From: Geobacter sp.
Lineage (GTDB): Bacteria; Desulfobacterota; Desulfuromonadia; Geobacterales; Pseudopelobacteraceae
Reading direction: 5' to 3'
DNA: 64,000 nt
NCBI GenBank assembly: GCA_003574895.1
Contig: PJFB01000008.1
Span: 1-64,000 of the forward strand
Shown here: piece by piece, positions 44,981 to 53,991 of the stretch
How the letters are laid out: each line of letters opens with the position of its first letter
Position numbering within the stretch: position 1 is the first letter of the stretch
Position numbers and translations under genes: made by a program
The notes under the pieces: model-generated
The model's input: the letters and a program-made list of their open reading frames with translations, nothing else
What the model was told of the DNA's origin: nothing
Databases searched by the model: none

Positions 44981-47440
44981 ATGCCGGATCAACTCGGTAC
45001 CAATCAGGACCAGAATACGCTGACATATCTGAGTAAACTGGGATCAAGACTTCTTGATTCTCTAGTCAAGAGGTTTTCCAATCCTCTTACTGCCCGCCGC
45101 AACAGGTTTATCCTGCTCGTCACTACTGCCATTCTACTGACATTCATTGTCTTGCCGGGCCAACGTTTTTCCCTGATGGAGTATCATCCTGGAGACATAG
45201 CAACTTCGGACATCCGGGCCAATCAGGATTTCCTGGTGGAAGACCATGCCCTGACTGAACAGCGCCGAAGAGAGATCGCCAACAATGCGCCGATTATTTA
45301 CAACCAAAGCGCACGCGTGCCTTCCACTATTCTGGATAAACTGGTGCAGACCCTCAATGCAATCCGCAAGGAACAATCGTCGAAAAGCCAGAAGAGCCTT
45401 GAAGAATGGCACAAAGACCTTGTACCGATTCTTGACTCGGAATTAAGCCAGGCCGATATTCGCGCCTTCATCCGGATCAAGTCTGACAAGGCCTTTTTAA
45501 CTGATGCGTCTGACTTGTTGAACGAACTTTATCAACGCAAGATCGTTTTGGATGGTGAAGTTTTCAGGACAGATTCGAGGCGTGGCATTGAAATAATCGG
45601 CGACAACAGCCGCCCAATCGGCGATGCCGATTTATCGACAAATTATATCGAGATCAGCGATGCCCGCAAGATCGTAGCTGGCTGGAAATTTTCAGGTCTC
45701 GGCACCCCTTCCGATGCAGGCAGAATTTCAGCTGTTATTGCCCGTATTTTACTGCCAAACCTCTTCTACAACCGCGAGGCCACTGATACTAGACGCAAAG
45801 AGGCCATGGAAGCGGTCCGTCCGGTGCTGTTCAAGGTGCGTAAAGGGGAGATGATAGTCCGTGTTGGGGAACGCATAACCCCGGAACAATCCCAAAAATT
45901 GCGTACCATCTTTCACGAAAACAGTTTAGGAAACAGGCTGTTCAACGCTGCCGGAATTTTCGCGATGATTCTGGTTCTATTTCATTTCCCCTACCGATTT
46001 GCCTGTAAAAACATTCGCAAGTTCAACCCGAGCAACAAGGATATTCTGATAATTTCACTGCTTATTACAGGTAGTTTCCTGGTTTTCAAAATCGCCTTGC
46101 AGATCAGTCACAACATCGGCCCGGTGTTTCCCAACATCGACGCCAATAATTATTTCTACCTGTTCCCCTTTGCAGTCGGCGCCATGATCGTGCGGGTTTT
46201 TATTAATTCTGAAGTTGCCCTTGTTTACTGTGCAATTCTGGCCCCTCTACTGGGTATCATGTTCGACGGCAACATGTTTGTGGTAATCTATTCACTGCTG
46301 GGGAGTATTGTCGGCGCCCATGGCATGAGACAGTGTTCGGACCGGGGAACCATCTACTCTGCCGGGCTCAAGGTATCAGTTGTCAATCTTGCCATGGCAC
46401 TCGCCTTTCAGACCTTCAACAACAATATTTTCAGCATGCAGACTATCTATGTCGCTTTCTTTGCTTTGGTAAGCGGAGTCATGAGCGCCGGATTTGTCTC
46501 TGGCTTGATCCCGGTCATCGAGGCGTTATTCCAATACACAACCGACATTAAACTGTTGGAGTTGGCCAACCTGAACTCTCCTTTGCTTAGGGATCTTATG
46601 GTGCGTGCTCCCGGCACCTATCACCATAGTGTTGTAGTCGGCAATCTTGTGGAGGCGGCAGCCGAATCCATAAACGCAAACCCGCTACTGGCAAGGGTTG
46701 CGGCATATTATCACGACATAGGCAAGGTATCCAAACCACACTACTTTATCGAAAACCTGGCATGTGAAGAGAATCGGCACGATCGGCTGACCCCAAGCAT
46801 GAGCGCCCTGATCCTGATCTCCCACATAAAGGAAGGATCCGAGCTGGCCCGTGAACGACATCTTGGACAGCCGATAATCGACATAATCCGTCAACACCAC
46901 GGCACAGGTCTGATCAAATTTTTCTATGACCGCGCCCAGACACAAGCTGCGGCCAGCGGCCAGTCAGTTGAAGAAAAGGACTTTCGCTACCCCGGTCCCA
47001 AACCGCAAACACGCGAAGCAGGCATCGTCATGTTGGGCGACTGCGTGGAGGCCGCTTCTCGCAGCTTGATTAACCCAACCCCGGATCGTATCCAGGGCAT
47101 GGTGCAAAAAATCATTAACAACATTTTTATAGACGGGCAATTGGATGAGTGCGAACTGACGCTCAAAAACCTTCATGAGATCGCCAAGAGCTTCAACCGT
47201 ATTCTGAACGGGATATTTCACCACCGTGTGGATTATCCCGAACCGGTCCACAAAGGAAGTGTCGGAATCAGGAAACCAATACCTGAGCAAAAAGCCGTTG
47301 TTACTGAACTGGCAAAGACAGTCAATGGAGGCAAGAAGGGTGCAGATACTGCTGAACAACCGCCAGAAAAGGCACCGGATCATGACAAGGCAGCTAAAAA
47401 GGATAGCAGTAAGGATCTTAAGCGCCTTGGGATGTCCTGA
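44981..47440 (+). CDS. 7TM-HD family cyclic-dinucleotide phosphodiesterase (PgpH/YqfF-like)
   Basis: 819 residues. One membrane segment (about 43-60), an extracytoplasmic 7TMR-HDED domain (about 62-318), a block of about seven membrane helices (320-520), then a cytoplasmic HD domain with H578-D579 (AAYYHDIGK), TYHHSVVVGNL and HHGTGLIKF. Listeria PgpH of this architecture degrades c-di-AMP. The last 50 residues are charged and low-complexity and overlap ybeY by 101 nt. No ribosome site is evident. The partner ybeY is the usual neighbour of this family. Confidence 0.93.
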   Translation: MPDQLGTNQDQNTLTYLSKLGSRLLDSLVKRFSNPLTARRNRFILLVTTAILLTFIVLPGQRFSLMEYHPGDIATSDIRANQDFLVEDHALTEQRRREIANNAPIIYNQSARVPSTILDKLVQTLNAIRKEQSSKSQKSLEEWHKDLVPILDSELSQADIRAFIRIKSDKAFLTDASDLLNELYQRKIVLDGEVFRTDSRRGIEIIGDNSRPIGDADLSTNYIEISDARKIVAGWKFSGLGTPSDAGRISAVIARILLPNLFYNREATDTRRKEAMEAVRPVLFKVRKGEMIVRVGERITPEQSQKLRTIFHENSLGNRLFNAAGIFAMILVLFHFPYRFACKNIRKFNPSNKDILIISLLITGSFLVFKIALQISHNIGPVFPNIDANNYFYLFPFAVGAMIVRVFINSEVALVYCAILAPLLGIMFDGNMFVVIYSLLGSIVGAHGMRQCSDRGTIYSAGLKVSVVNLAMALAFQTFNNNIFSMQTIYVAFFALVSGVMSAGFVSGLIPVIEALFQYTTDIKLLELANLNSPLLRDLMVRAPGTYHHSVVVGNLVEAAAESINANPLLARVAAYYHDIGKVSKPHYFIENLACEENRHDRLTPSMSALILISHIKEGSELARERHLGQPIIDIIRQHHGTGLIKFFYDRAQTQAAASGQSVEEKDFRYPGPKPQTREAGIVMLGDCVEAASRSLINPTPDRIQGMVQKIINNIFIDGQLDECELTLKNLHEIAKSFNRILNGIFHHRVDYPEPVHKGSVGIRKPIPEQKAVVTELAKTVNGGKKGADTAEQPPEKAPDHDKAAKKDSSKDLKRLGMS

Positions 47441-47810
47441 AGAAACGGAACTATCCATATCCATTGTCGGTGACCGGACCATCCGCCGCATCAATCGCGA
47501 CTACCTGGCAAAGGACCGGCCAACCAATGTGATTTCCTTCTCGCTTCAGGAAGGCGTCACCATTGGCATAACTCCGCACGCGCTGGGCGACGTGATCATC
47601 TCGGCCGACACATCCGCACGGGAAGCAGAAGAAGGACGGCTTGAACCCTTTGAACGGTTATGTTTTCTACTGCTGCATGGCATCCTTCATCTCTGCGGCT
47701 ACGACCACGAACGCGGCAGCGAAGCGGATGCAAGAAAAATGGAGCAAAAGGAGCGGGAGTTATTCAGGATTTTGAAGAAAGAAGGGTTGTTAAGCCCGAC
47801 CGGTTCATAG
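47340..47810 (+). CDS. ybeY: Endoribonuclease YbeY
   Basis: A zinc RNase needed for 16S rRNA 3' processing and ribosome quality control. 156 residues from GTG 47340, chosen because GGAGG lies 8 nt upstream (47327-47331); this gives the usual N-terminus MQILLNNRQKRHR and family length. The metal site HGILHLCGYDH, with RPTNVISFSL and LGDVIIS, is intact. The 5' end overlaps the upstream HD gene by 101 nt in another frame, which is unusually long. Confidence 0.95.
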   Translation: MQILLNNRQKRHRIMTRQLKRIAVRILSALGCPEETELSISIVGDRTIRRINRDYLAKDRPTNVISFSLQEGVTIGITPHALGDVIISADTSAREAEEGRLEPFERLCFLLLHGILHLCGYDHERGSEADARKMEQKERELFRILKKEGLLSPTGS

Positions 47811-48496
47811 ATTCGGTAAATTGTGCCATCGAGGGCATAATTCACGCGGTTCGTACCGAAAAGCACATGCGCAACCATTTCATGTCTGCTTCAGTGGTAC
47901 TGTTGCTGGCGCTTTTCCTGCGGGTGAAACCCATCGAATTCGCCTTGCTCGCGCTCTCGATCCTGTTCGTACTGTTCGCCGAACTTGTCAATACGGCGGT
48001 AGAGGCGGTAGTTGATTTGGTTTCACCTGGTTATGACCCGCTTGCAAAAATCGCCAAGGACACAGCCGCCGGCGCAGTGCTGGTTGCCGCCATCGGGGCG
48101 GCTATCATGGGCTATCTGATCCTGGCCGGTTACGTCTTCCCGCTCTATGGAAAGGTGCTTGCCATGTTTGGTACACCATCCGATCTGGGTACAGTGGTAT
48201 CAATCCTGATCGTAGTAATCTGTGTAGTAATGGTCAAAAGCCTGACCGGCAAAGGCACACCGCTTCATGGCGGCGTGCCCAGCGGCCATGCGGCAGTGGC
48301 TTTCTCCATTGCAACTGCGGTAACAATCAATACCCACGATCCACTCATCTCACTGCTCTCAATCGCCCTGGCGGCTATGGTCAGCCACTCGCGGCTGTTG
48401 ATGCGGATTCACACCATGCACGAAGTTGTCTTCGGATCTGTACTTGGAGCTGGCATAACTTCTATTGTTCTGTTATTATTTAAGTTTTTGGGATAG
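47762..48496 (+). CDS. Diacylglycerol kinase - PAP2 phosphatase fusion
   Basis: An integral membrane protein fusing a DgkA domain (family-like from KPDRFIDSVNCAIEG; ELVNTAVEAVVD, AKIAKDTAAGAV) to a PAP2 domain (PSGHAAVAF and SHSRLLMRIHTMHEVVFG). It would act on diacylglycerol or undecaprenol and on a lipid phosphate. In the third PAP2 motif the usual aspartate after histidine is glutamate. No ATG, GTG or TTG lies near the family-like start: the in-frame options are ATG 47660 (deep in ybeY), ATT 47762 (8 nt after GGAG) and ATG 47867 (too late). I give ATT 47762 as the best guess. It overlaps the end of ybeY. Confidence 0.85.
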   Translation: MQDFEERRVVKPDRFIDSVNCAIEGIIHAVRTEKHMRNHFMSASVVLLLALFLRVKPIEFALLALSILFVLFAELVNTAVEAVVDLVSPGYDPLAKIAKDTAAGAVLVAAIGAAIMGYLILAGYVFPLYGKVLAMFGTPSDLGTVVSILIVVICVVMVKSLTGKGTPLHGGVPSGHAAVAFSIATAVTINTHDPLISLLSIALAAMVSHSRLLMRIHTMHEVVFGSVLGAGITSIVLLLFKFLG

Positions 48497-48623
48497 TAAT
48501 CGATTCCAAGGATGGCAATTTGCATAATGCAGCATAACGTCTCGTTATTGAATGGCATTTAGTCAGAACACTCCGAGATGTTGCGCTCTTGACCCTTTTG
48601 AACAGTAATGGAGGATATTTGCG

Positions 48624-49481
48624 TTGGAAGAGGGCAACGGTAAAAAATCCGGTTTCTTTGAAATGCTCAACCGGCTGGTAACGGGAAGAAAAAGAATTAC
48701 TACTGAAGAGATCCACGATTTCATTGAGGCCAGCGAGGAAGAAGGACTGGTCAATGAAGAAGAAAGCGAGATGATTCGTTCGATCTTTTCCATGCGCACC
48801 ACGGTGGTGCGTGAAATCATGGTCCCCCGCACAGACATGGCCTGCGTCTCAGCCAATGCCTCAGTGGGGGAAATGCTGGATACCATCATCGCTTGCGGCC
48901 ATTCCCGCATACCGGTCTACGAAAACACCGTCGACAATATCATAGGGCTGCTCTATGCAAAAGACCTGCTGAAATACTGGGGAGAAGATCAGAAAAAGAT
49001 ACAGATCCGCTCGATAGTTCGCCCGCCCTACTACATCCCCGAAACCAAAAACCTGGAACAACTTCTTCAGGAGTTCAAACGCAAACACGTGCATCTGGCA
49101 ATTGTAATAGATGAGTATGGCGGAACGTCGGGATTGATAACCATAGAGGACCTTCTGGAACAGATAGTGGGTGATATTCAGGACGAATACGACATGGAGG
49201 AAGCCCTTTTCGAAATTAATGCCGATGGTTCGATCACTGCTGACGCACGCATGCCGGTTGAGGATCTGGAGGAGTATTTTGAGGTAGAAATCGAACGGGA
49301 CAAGTTTGATACCATAGGCGGGCTCATCTTCCACTTGACCGGCAAAATCCCGGCAGCTGGGGACATTATCAATGGACCAGGCTTGAAGCTGACGATTCTG
49401 GACGCAGATGAACGCAAGATCAAAAAGGTTTGTGTCACCCGTCTAGGAAGTTCGAATACTGAAGCACATGGTGACGAGTGA
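48624..49481 (+). CDS. CorC/HlyC-type CBS-domain protein (YbeX-like)
   Basis: 285 residues: a short N-terminal region ([17 protein letters not shown]), two CBS domains (about 65-190; [50 protein letters not shown]) and a CorC/HlyC C-terminal domain. There are no membrane helices. Related YbeX proteins act in ribosome maturation and Mg2+ homeostasis. The TTG start (48624) is 9 nt from GGAGG. In E. coli the order ybeY-ybeX-lnt is the same, with dgkA inserted here. Confidence 0.92.
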   Translation: MEEGNGKKSGFFEMLNRLVTGRKRITTEEIHDFIEASEEEGLVNEEESEMIRSIFSMRTTVVREIMVPRTDMACVSANASVGEMLDTIIACGHSRIPVYENTVDNIIGLLYAKDLLKYWGEDQKKIQIRSIVRPPYYIPETKNLEQLLQEFKRKHVHLAIVIDEYGGTSGLITIEDLLEQIVGDIQDEYDMEEALFEINADGSITADARMPVEDLEEYFEVEIERDKFDTIGGLIFHLTGKIPAAGDIINGPGLKLTILDADERKIKKVCVTRLGSSNTEAHGDE

Positions 49482-51052
49482 CTCAACCGACCCTCCATGT
49501 TCGCGTGACTTCCATATTTGATCGGGCAGCCCTCCTGGCCGTTGCATCGGGTATACTGATCGCGCTCTCCTTCCCTACTGCTGGTCTGTCATTTCTGGCA
49601 TGGATAGCATTGATTCCCCTGCTCATTGCCCTTGAGGGAACAACCCCCCGCACCGCGTTTCGCATCGGATTCACCTGTGGGCTCACAGCTTATGCAATCA
49701 TCCTGTACTGGATCAATATCGTTATAACCCGCTACGGCCACCTTCCATGGGCTGTCAGCATCCCGCTCTATCTCTTGCTTGTAGCCTGGCTGGCCATGTT
49801 TTTCGGGCTGGCAACTTTAATCGCCCGTTTCGGGGAGCTGAGTTCCGTGAAATCGGCCTTCAGCCTGCCGGTGGCATGGGTAGCCTTCGACTTCCTGAGA
49901 TCATTTTTGCTATCCGGTTTTCCATGGGCCATGCTGGGGCACTCGCAATACCGAACCCTGCCATTGATCCAGATTGCCGATCTCACCGGAGTCTATGGCA
50001 TCACCTTTTTGATCGTTCTGGCCAACGTGGTGCTCTATCGGGTGCTGCGTGCGGTTTCAGGCTCCGGCATCCCGTATCCGGTCAAAAGCGCATTGGTTCT
50101 GGTCATAATGTTTATCGGGACGATAATATACGGCTTTACCCAATTGAATAAACCAATACCGAATTCTGCTCCAACAATTCGCGTGGCATTGATTCAAGGG
50201 AACATCGATCAGGACATCAAGTGGAGCCCTTCGTTTCAGGCACAAACCGTAGCCATCTACGAACAACTCAGCAGAGAGGCAGCCAAGGGTGGCGTTGACC
50301 TGATCATCTGGCCGGAGAGCGCCGTTCCGTTCTTTTTCCAGGACGAGCCGGTATACGCGGAACAGATCAGGAACCTGGCCCGGGAACTGCACGCAACCAT
50401 GCTCATCGGCAGTCCGGCCCACGAACTGCGCAACAACAACAGCACCTTTCTCAACAGCGCCTTTGCAATCGCACCAAACGGCAACACCATCGGCAGGAGC
50501 GACAAAATGCACCTGGTGCCTTTCGGAGAATTCGTGCCGCTGGGCCGTTTTTTCCCCTTCATTAGCAAGCTGGTGGTGGGTATAGGCGATTTTTCTCCCG
50601 GGGAACAAGTCACGCCGTTGGATGTCGGTTCGGTAAAGGTTGGTACTCTGATCTGCTACGAAGGAATATTTCCTGAATTGGCTCGGGAATATGTCCGCGC
50701 AGGTGCTCGTATCTTGGTGAATATTACCAATGACGCCTGGTTCGGGCGCTCGTCGGCTCCCTACCAGCACCTCTCCATAGCAGCGTTCCGCGCTGTGGAA
50801 ACCCGCACCCCCATGCTGCGTGCGGCCAATACCGGCATAACGGCAATCATCGACCAGAATGGCCACATCCGCACCATGACAGGCCTATTTACGGAAGCAT
50901 ATCGAACCGGCGAAGTCAGACCGGGTACAGCGGATTCCTTGTATTTGAAGATCGGCGATACGCCCGCCTGGTTATGCGTTCTGTTAACCGCAGGGATTGC
51001 CTGTCTGGCATGGCTTAGACAAAGAAAACACTCTCAACAGGGTATTCACTGA
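49478..51052 (+). CDS. lnt: Apolipoprotein N-acyltransferase
   Basis: Adds the third acyl chain to lipoproteins. 524 residues: about eight membrane helices, then a nitrilase domain with the Glu-Lys-Cys triad in IIWPESAVPFFF, DKMHLVPFGEFVPL and ICYEGIFPE. The GTG start overlaps the previous stop as GTGA, so it is translationally coupled to the CorC-type gene. Its presence fits the lipoprotein encoded near the right edge. Confidence 0.96.
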   Translation: MTQPTLHVRVTSIFDRAALLAVASGILIALSFPTAGLSFLAWIALIPLLIALEGTTPRTAFRIGFTCGLTAYAIILYWINIVITRYGHLPWAVSIPLYLLLVAWLAMFFGLATLIARFGELSSVKSAFSLPVAWVAFDFLRSFLLSGFPWAMLGHSQYRTLPLIQIADLTGVYGITFLIVLANVVLYRVLRAVSGSGIPYPVKSALVLVIMFIGTIIYGFTQLNKPIPNSAPTIRVALIQGNIDQDIKWSPSFQAQTVAIYEQLSREAAKGGVDLIIWPESAVPFFFQDEPVYAEQIRNLARELHATMLIGSPAHELRNNNSTFLNSAFAIAPNGNTIGRSDKMHLVPFGEFVPLGRFFPFISKLVVGIGDFSPGEQVTPLDVGSVKVGTLICYEGIFPELAREYVRAGARILVNITNDAWFGRSSAPYQHLSIAAFRAVETRTPMLRAANTGITAIIDQNGHIRTMTGLFTEAYRTGEVRPGTADSLYLKIGDTPAWLCVLLTAGIACLAWLRQRKHSQQGIH

Positions 51053-51121
51053 GAAAATCGAATCAAACATCAAACATCCTGCCACCATCAAAAACATCAT
51101 ATAGTCACTGAGGAGTAACAT

Positions 51122-52241
51122 ATGTTTCGTGAAGAAGTCGCCCGGTTAAATGATTGTGAAGAGCGTATCGCCAAACTCCGGAGGTCTCTTTGACATAGAC
51201 AGCAAACGAGAGGCGATACAGGAAATCGAGGCCGAAATTGCCACTCCCGGATTCTGGGACGATACGGGAAAATCCCAGGAGATTCTGAAAAAACGCACCG
51301 CCTTGGAAAAGGCTGTCCAGATGTGGGACAATCTCAACAGGCAGGTTGAAGATGTGCGCGTGATGATCGAACTCGGCGTCGAGGCTCAGGACGAGGCAAC
51401 TCTGACCGAAGTCGCCGAGATGAACAAACGGCTGATGCAGGGCGTGGAAGCAGCGGAGTTCCAGTGCATGCTCTCCGGCCCCCATGACCGCAACTCGTGT
51501 TTTGTTTCAATCAACTCCGGCGCTGGTGGCACCGAATCCCAGGACTGGGCTGAGATGCTGCTGCGCATGTACCTGCGTTATTGCGAAAAAAAGGGGTGGA
51601 AAAGCTCCATTACCGAGATCCAGACAGGTGACGAGGCAGGCATCAAATCGGTAACCTTCAGCGCAGAAGGTGAATACGCCTATGGTTATTTAAAAGCGGA
51701 AGCCGGCATCCACAGACTGGTAAGGATATCACCGTTTGACAGCAATGCCCGCCGCCACACCTCCTTTGCCTCGGTCTTTGTCTTTCCGGAGATTGAAGAG
51801 GACGACATCGATATCAAAATCAGCGAGTCTGACCTGCGAATCGATACCTACCGCTCCAGCGGTGCAGGCGGACAACATGTCAACACCACCGATTCGGCCG
51901 TACGCATCACCCATCTGGCGACAAACATCGTCGTGGCATGCCAGACCGAACGCAGTCAGCACCTCAATAAAGCCACAGCCATGAAAGTACTGCGAGCAAA
52001 ACTGTATGAGCGGGAAATGGCGGAGCGCAATGCCAAGGCATCCGAGATTGCCGGGGAGAAAAAGGAGATCGGCTGGGGCAGCCAGATACGCTCCTATGTC
52101 CTGCATCCTTACAAAATGGTAAAGGATTTAAGGACCGGCATTGAATCAGGCAATCCTGACGCCGTGCTGGACGGAGCTTTGGAAGATTTTGTGGTCGCTT
52201 ACCTTATGGGGGTACGACGCGATGTTAAAGATGTAGACTAG
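51122..52241 (+). CDS. prfB: Peptide chain release factor 2, programmed +1 frameshift
   Basis: Recognises UGA and UAA and hydrolyses peptidyl-tRNA. Reading begins at ATG 51122 (ribosome site GAGGAG); codon 24 is TGA (51191-51193) within CTTTGAC, preceded by the Shine-Dalgarno-like GGAGG 3 nt before CTT. A +1 shift at CTT continues as GAC ATA GAC to 52241, giving 372 residues in all (E. coli 365). The GGQ motif is in SGAGGQHVN. This is the classical autoregulatory frameshift: low RF2 favours shifting. It is not a sequencing error or a pseudogene. Confidence 0.97.
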
Positions 52242-52267
52242 CTGTCTCTTCCAGGTATGAAAAACAA

Positions 52268-52296
52268 AAACCGGTCCCTCTCCAGGGGCCGGTTTT
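52268..52296. terminator. Bidirectional terminator, prfB / FlaG-like gene
   Basis: An 11-bp stem (52269-52279 with 52284-52294, one G-T pair) has a CTCC loop. T-runs follow on the plus strand (TTTTCCTTT) and on the minus strand (TTTTTGTTTTT), so it can serve prfB and the converging gene. Confidence 0.8.
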
Positions 52297-52350
52297 CCTT
52301 TGATATACTACCTGCGCTTAAAAGCGCACTGTAGTTCATCAATCCGATAG

Positions 52351-52770
52351 TTAAGCCTTCGTGTTTACTGCTGAGTCCGGCTGCGCCATGAGATCTGACA
52401 TCCTTGACACCAGAACCGGAGGGACTTGGTAAACCAGCTTGTTCAAACTATCCATGAATTTGATTCTCAGGTCGCCCTTATAATTATAGGCAAACAAGAT
52501 TTCATCCATAGTCCTGACACCCAGTTTATCCTGACTGTTGCCAGCATTTTTAGGCTCTTCCTTCTGTGCGGCACGCTTGTTATCCAACGTTGTGTTCATG
52601 ATTGTAACTGTATCAACAGCGTCGGACTTTTGATCTTGAATGGCTTGAATGGAGTTTTCGCTTGAAGACTTGGAAACATTGCCGGCTTCCGGTCCGTTAG
52701 AACCGGTTGCTGACACAGCAACCACTGGGGATTGCATTGGCCCGCCTAAGGTTATTTCACTCGTTGACAT
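52351..52770 (-). CDS. FlaG-like protein
   Basis: 139 residues. The first 85 are hydrophilic and low-complexity (Ser, Asn, Gln, Lys); the C-terminal 45 (about 88-128; EILFAYNYKGDLRIKFMDS, VYQVPPVLVSRMSDLM) match the FlaG domain in its IKFVDS/VYQIP style pattern. FlaG affects flagellar filament length in some bacteria. AAGGGGG precedes the ATG. No other flagellar gene is present in the window, so the assignment rests on the domain alone. Confidence 0.65.
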   Translation of the reverse strand: MSTSEITLGGPMQSPVVAVSATGSNGPEAGNVSKSSSENSIQAIQDQKSDAVDTVTIMNTTLDNKRAAQKEEPKNAGNSQDKLGVRTMDEILFAYNYKGDLRIKFMDSLNKLVYQVPPVLVSRMSDLMAQPDSAVNTKA

Positions 52771-53019
52771 GAGTTATTACCCCCTTTGGTGCAAGGGTCG
52801 CTCTACTTATCTTCATCTACATTTGGTATTAATAATAAACCAAAATTCGTTTCCATGCAATTGATTATCCGACCAAGGTTTGTATATACTCTGGCCGTTG
52901 CAGAGGCACCAGCGGGGCAAAAAGTTCTTTACTCCAGACGTGCAATTATGGATACTATGATCATCCGAACCCGCTCCAGTTCAAGTCGCCATCTATCCAC
53001 GAAAAGACCCAATTTGCCA

Positions 53020-53898
53020 ATGTCCACCTTCTTCAAATTCAGCATGTTTTTTTTCTGCGGCATATTCTTACTGCTGCATCCAACCCCGAGCAGTGCCGCG
53101 CCTTCGCCTGAAATCAAACACTTAGGTTACGCTATTCAGATGGGAGCATTCGCGGACGTCAAAAATGCCGAACGCTTTACTGCAAAACTTCAGTCCAAGG
53201 GTATCGAAGCCTTTTACTTTCGAAAGGACAGCGGCATCTATGCAGTTCGTTTCGGTGATTTTCCCACTAAAGAAAAGGCGCGCAAAACGGCTAACAGGCT
53301 TGTTGCTGAGCACATGATCGGCAGCTACTACATTGCACCTCCAAATGAAGTCGTATTCACCCAGCCTAAAGAGCCTGGTTGGCAAAAGTCCCCCCCTGAT
53401 GAAATTCACAACTCGCGAGAAGTTCAACATACTGGCACGACCAGAGATGAAGCGGATGAGCGCAAGCGCAAACAAGCAGCAGCCACCGACAGAAACCAGG
53501 GGAGACCCCTGCAGCAAGACAAGGACATGGGCGTTATTGCAGCCAGAACTGCCGAACGCTTTGTGGGAATCCCATATCGTTGGGGCGGAAACAATGTTGT
53601 CGACGGAATGGACTGCAGCGGATTTGTCCGGGCTGTATACAATCTCTGCGGTATCAGTATTCCCCGCACGTCACGGGAGCAATTCACCGCAGGTGATCCC
53701 GTAATCAAGGACAACCTGCGCGACGGTGATTTGGTTTTTTTCGGTTCATCTGAGGCCAAGATCAATCATGTCGGCATCTATGTAGGCAACGGTAAATTTG
53801 TGCATGCTCCGCGGCGTGGCGAAGAGATACGCGTAACTTCCATAGACGACAATTATTTCGAGAAACATTTCGTCGGCGCGCGCCGGTATTTTCAATAG
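53020..53898 (+). CDS. SPOR - NlpC/P60 cell-wall hydrolase
   Basis: 292 residues from ATG 53020: a signal peptide (STFFKFSMFFFCGIFLLL, ending SSAA), an SPOR domain (about 33-105; GYAIQMGAFADVKNAERF) that binds denuded glycan at division sites, a charged linker, and an NlpC/P60 endopeptidase with catalytic Cys in MDCSGFV and His in INHVGIYVG. It cleaves peptide stems of peptidoglycan. No ribosome site is evident before any candidate start; ATG 52948 or 52957 would add about 20 to 24 basic residues before the signal. The gene stands alone. Confidence 0.9.
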   Translation: MSTFFKFSMFFFCGIFLLLHPTPSSAAPSPEIKHLGYAIQMGAFADVKNAERFTAKLQSKGIEAFYFRKDSGIYAVRFGDFPTKEKARKTANRLVAEHMIGSYYIAPPNEVVFTQPKEPGWQKSPPDEIHNSREVQHTGTTRDEADERKRKQAAATDRNQGRPLQQDKDMGVIAARTAERFVGIPYRWGGNNVVDGMDCSGFVRAVYNLCGISIPRTSREQFTAGDPVIKDNLRDGDLVFFGSSEAKINHVGIYVGNGKFVHAPRRGEEIRVTSIDDNYFEKHFVGARRYFQ

Positions 53899-53991
53899 GT
53901 TTCTGGCATAGCAGGGTACAGCCTTAATGCCCTGCTGCATATCGGGTGGTCACAAAAACCTCCTCTATATTTTCAAATCAAAGGTTATCTC

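Noticed and set aside
47226-47339. Upstream extension of ybeY
   Set aside because: It lacks a ribosome site and family similarity; GTG 47340 has both.
51191-51193. TGA as selenocysteine codon or disrupting mutation in prfB
   Set aside because: The CTTTGAC context with upstream GGAGG is the known RF2 frameshift site and the +1 frame continues the protein.
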